DNA of 5,471 bases from contig JACDAZ010000117.1 of the NCBI GenBank assembly GCA_013695175.1, forward strand, positions 1 through 5,471, written 5' to 3'. This document shows, piece by piece, positions 4,267 through 5,471 of the stretch. The first letter of the stretch is position 1; every line of letters begins with the position of its first letter. The translations under genes and the position numbers were made by a program. The notes below the pieces were generated by a model, which ran no database searches, was not told the origin of the DNA, and saw only the letters and a program-made list of their open reading frames with translations. Origin of the DNA: Flavisolibacter sp. (GTDB lineage: Bacteria > Bacteroidota > Bacteroidia > Chitinophagales > Chitinophagaceae).

Positions 4267-5471
4267 ATGTTTATCAAACAACTTTACACTGGCTGTATAA
4301 GTGAGGCTGCATATTATGTTGAAAGCAATGGTGAAGCAGCCATCATTGATCCTTTGAGGGATATTGATAGTTACCTGCAATTAGCTAAAGAAAGAAACGC
4401 CAGCATAAAATATATTTTAGAAACTCATTTTCATGCTGATTTTGTCAGCGGTCATCTTGACCTTGCAAAAGCAACAGGTGCCACTATAATTTTTGGGCCT
4501 CAGACAGAATCGAACTTAAGCTTTCATATTGCAAAGGACGGAGAACAGTTTTCTATTGGCGAACTAACCATTGAAGTTTTACACACACCCGGACATACAC
4601 TTGAATCAACCTGCTATCTTTTAAAAGATGCAGATAAAAAAGATCATTTTGTATTTACAGGTGATACTTTATTTGTTGGTGATGTTGGTCGTCCTGACCT
4701 GGCTCAAAAAGGTGAAGAACTGACAATGGAAGACTTGGCAGGAATGATGTATGATAGTCTGCAAAGAAAAATAATGACTCTTGCAGATGAAGTGATTGTT
4801 TATCCTGCACATGGACCTGGTAGTGCATGCGGAAAAAATTTAAGCCCCAGTACTTATAGTACTATTGGTACAGAAAAGCAAACTAATTATGCATTAAAAG
4901 CAGGTAGTAAACCAGAATTTATAAAAGCTGTTACCACAGGTCTTACAGCACCACCATCTTATTTTCCAATAAACGCCAAAATAAATAAGGAAGGTTATGA
5001 AGCCCTGGATGAACTGTTGCAAAAAGCTTTAATTCCTTTATCTGTTTCTGAAGTAAAAGAAAATTTAAAAAAAGATATTTTATTATTAGATACAAGAGAA
5101 GCTACTGTTTTTACACAGGGTTTTATACCGGGTTCAATAAGTATTGGCCTTGAAGGCCGTTTTGCTGAATGGGCAGGAAGTTTATTGCCCTTTACTAAGG
5201 AACTGATGCTGGTAACAGATGCCGGCAAAGAAAGAGAAACTGTTATACGATTGGCGAGAGTTGGTTTTGGTAAAGTAATAGGTTATGTAGAAGGTGGCTT
5301 TGAGAACTGGAAATCATCAGGTGAAGAAATAGATTTAATAATAAATGTGGAGGCGGATGAACTGGCTATGGATATTCCTTTTGATCCCAATCTTGTAGTA
5401 ATGGATGTTCGCAGGGATGCTGAATATGCAGACGGTCATGTAAAAGGTGCAGTGCATATTTCATTAAATGA
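4267..5471 (+). CDS. Persulfide dioxygenase-rhodanese fusion (MBL fold, CstB-like), cut by right edge
   Basis: The frame stays open from ATG 4267 to the window end (401 codons), so the C-terminus is missing. Residues 1-230 are a metallo-beta-lactamase-fold domain of the ETHE1/persulfide dioxygenase type, which oxidises glutathione- or CoA-type persulfides to sulfite with O2. Likely Fe(II) ligands by ETHE1 comparison are His54 (THFHADF, 53-59), His110 (HTPGHT, 106-111) and Asp133 (FTGDTLF, 130-136). Further family marks are GRPDL (141-145) and YPAHGPGSACG (179-189), with Cys188. Residues about 258-352 form a first rhodanese-like domain; its active-site loop (LVTDAGKER, 315-323) has no Cys, so it is inactive as a sulfurtransferase. 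A second begins near 363 with VVMDVRRDAEYADGHVKGAV (377-396), and its catalytic-Cys loop would lie past the edge. The order MBL, pseudo-rhodanese, rhodanese matches S. aureus CstB. The upstream ArsR-family gene probably regulates it. The start is fixed by MFIKQLYTGC, with no other start codon in frame nearby. Confidence 0.93.
   Translation, partial: MFIKQLYTGCISEAAYYVESNGEAAIIDPLRDIDSYLQLAKERNASIKYILETHFHADFVSGHLDLAKATGATIIFGPQTESNLSFHIAKDGEQFSIGELTIEVLHTPGHTLESTCYLLKDADKKDHFVFTGDTLFVGDVGRPDLAQKGEELTMEDLAGMMYDSLQRKIMTLADEVIVYPAHGPGSACGKNLSPSTYSTIGTEKQTNYALKAGSKPEFIKAVTTGLTAPPSYFPINAKINKEGYEALDELLQKALIPLSVSEVKENLKKDILLLDTREATVFTQGFIPGSISIGLEGRFAEWAGSLLPFTKELMLVTDAGKERETVIRLARVGFGKVIGYVEGGFENWKSSGEEIDLIINVEADELAMDIPFDPNLVVMDVRRDAEYADGHVKGAVHISLN

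Noticed and set aside
4995..5228. 77-codon open frame on the minus strand
   Set aside because: It lies antisense to the persulfide dioxygenase-rhodanese gene, inside its pseudo-rhodanese domain; no motif supports it.

Overview
The window is an AT-rich, compact stretch of chromosome that looks like a member of the Bacteroidota, probably Chitinophagaceae or a close relative. That assignment is an inference. It rests on the lack of clear Shine-Dalgarno sequences, matches to the Bacteroidota -7 promoter element (TAnnTTTG), several small lipoproteins, and the style of the encoded proteins. I see no insertion sequence, tRNA, rRNA, CRISPR array or prophage gene. The longest gap between genes is about 120 bases.

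Left part (1-1058, minus strand): the N-terminal part of an SRAP/YedK-type DNA-protein crosslink protein runs off the left edge. Upstream of it is a DJ-1/PfpI-family gene. A strong hairpin with a U-rich tail separates them and sits right against the SRAP start codon.

Middle (1164-3009): an AmiD-like zinc N-acetylmuramoyl-L-alanine amidase lipoprotein is on the plus strand. It converges on, and overlaps by three bases, a tiny Ser/Thr/Asp-rich lipoprotein on the minus strand. A short divergent gap then leads to a two-helix membrane protein and an unrecognised lipoprotein, probably co-transcribed, ending in an A/T stem-loop.

Right part (3054-5471, plus strand): tsaB (tRNA t6A synthesis, GTG start) is followed by a regulatory gap packed with TTTGTTTA-type boxes. 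Then come an ArsR-family repressor and a large gene, cut by the right edge, encoding a metallo-beta-lactamase-fold persulfide dioxygenase fused to rhodanese domains (CstB-like). The gene track misses this last gene because it has no stop inside the window; it reads open from 4267 to the end.

The most interesting unit is the ArsR plus persulfide dioxygenase-rhodanese pair, which looks like a sulfane-sulfur/sulfide detoxification module. Known ArsR-family persulfide sensors (BigR/SqrR type) use a cysteine pair, but this regulator has no cysteine at all. A 17-bp hairpin also fills the gap between regulator and enzyme. How the pair senses its signal is therefore not explained by the known mechanism.
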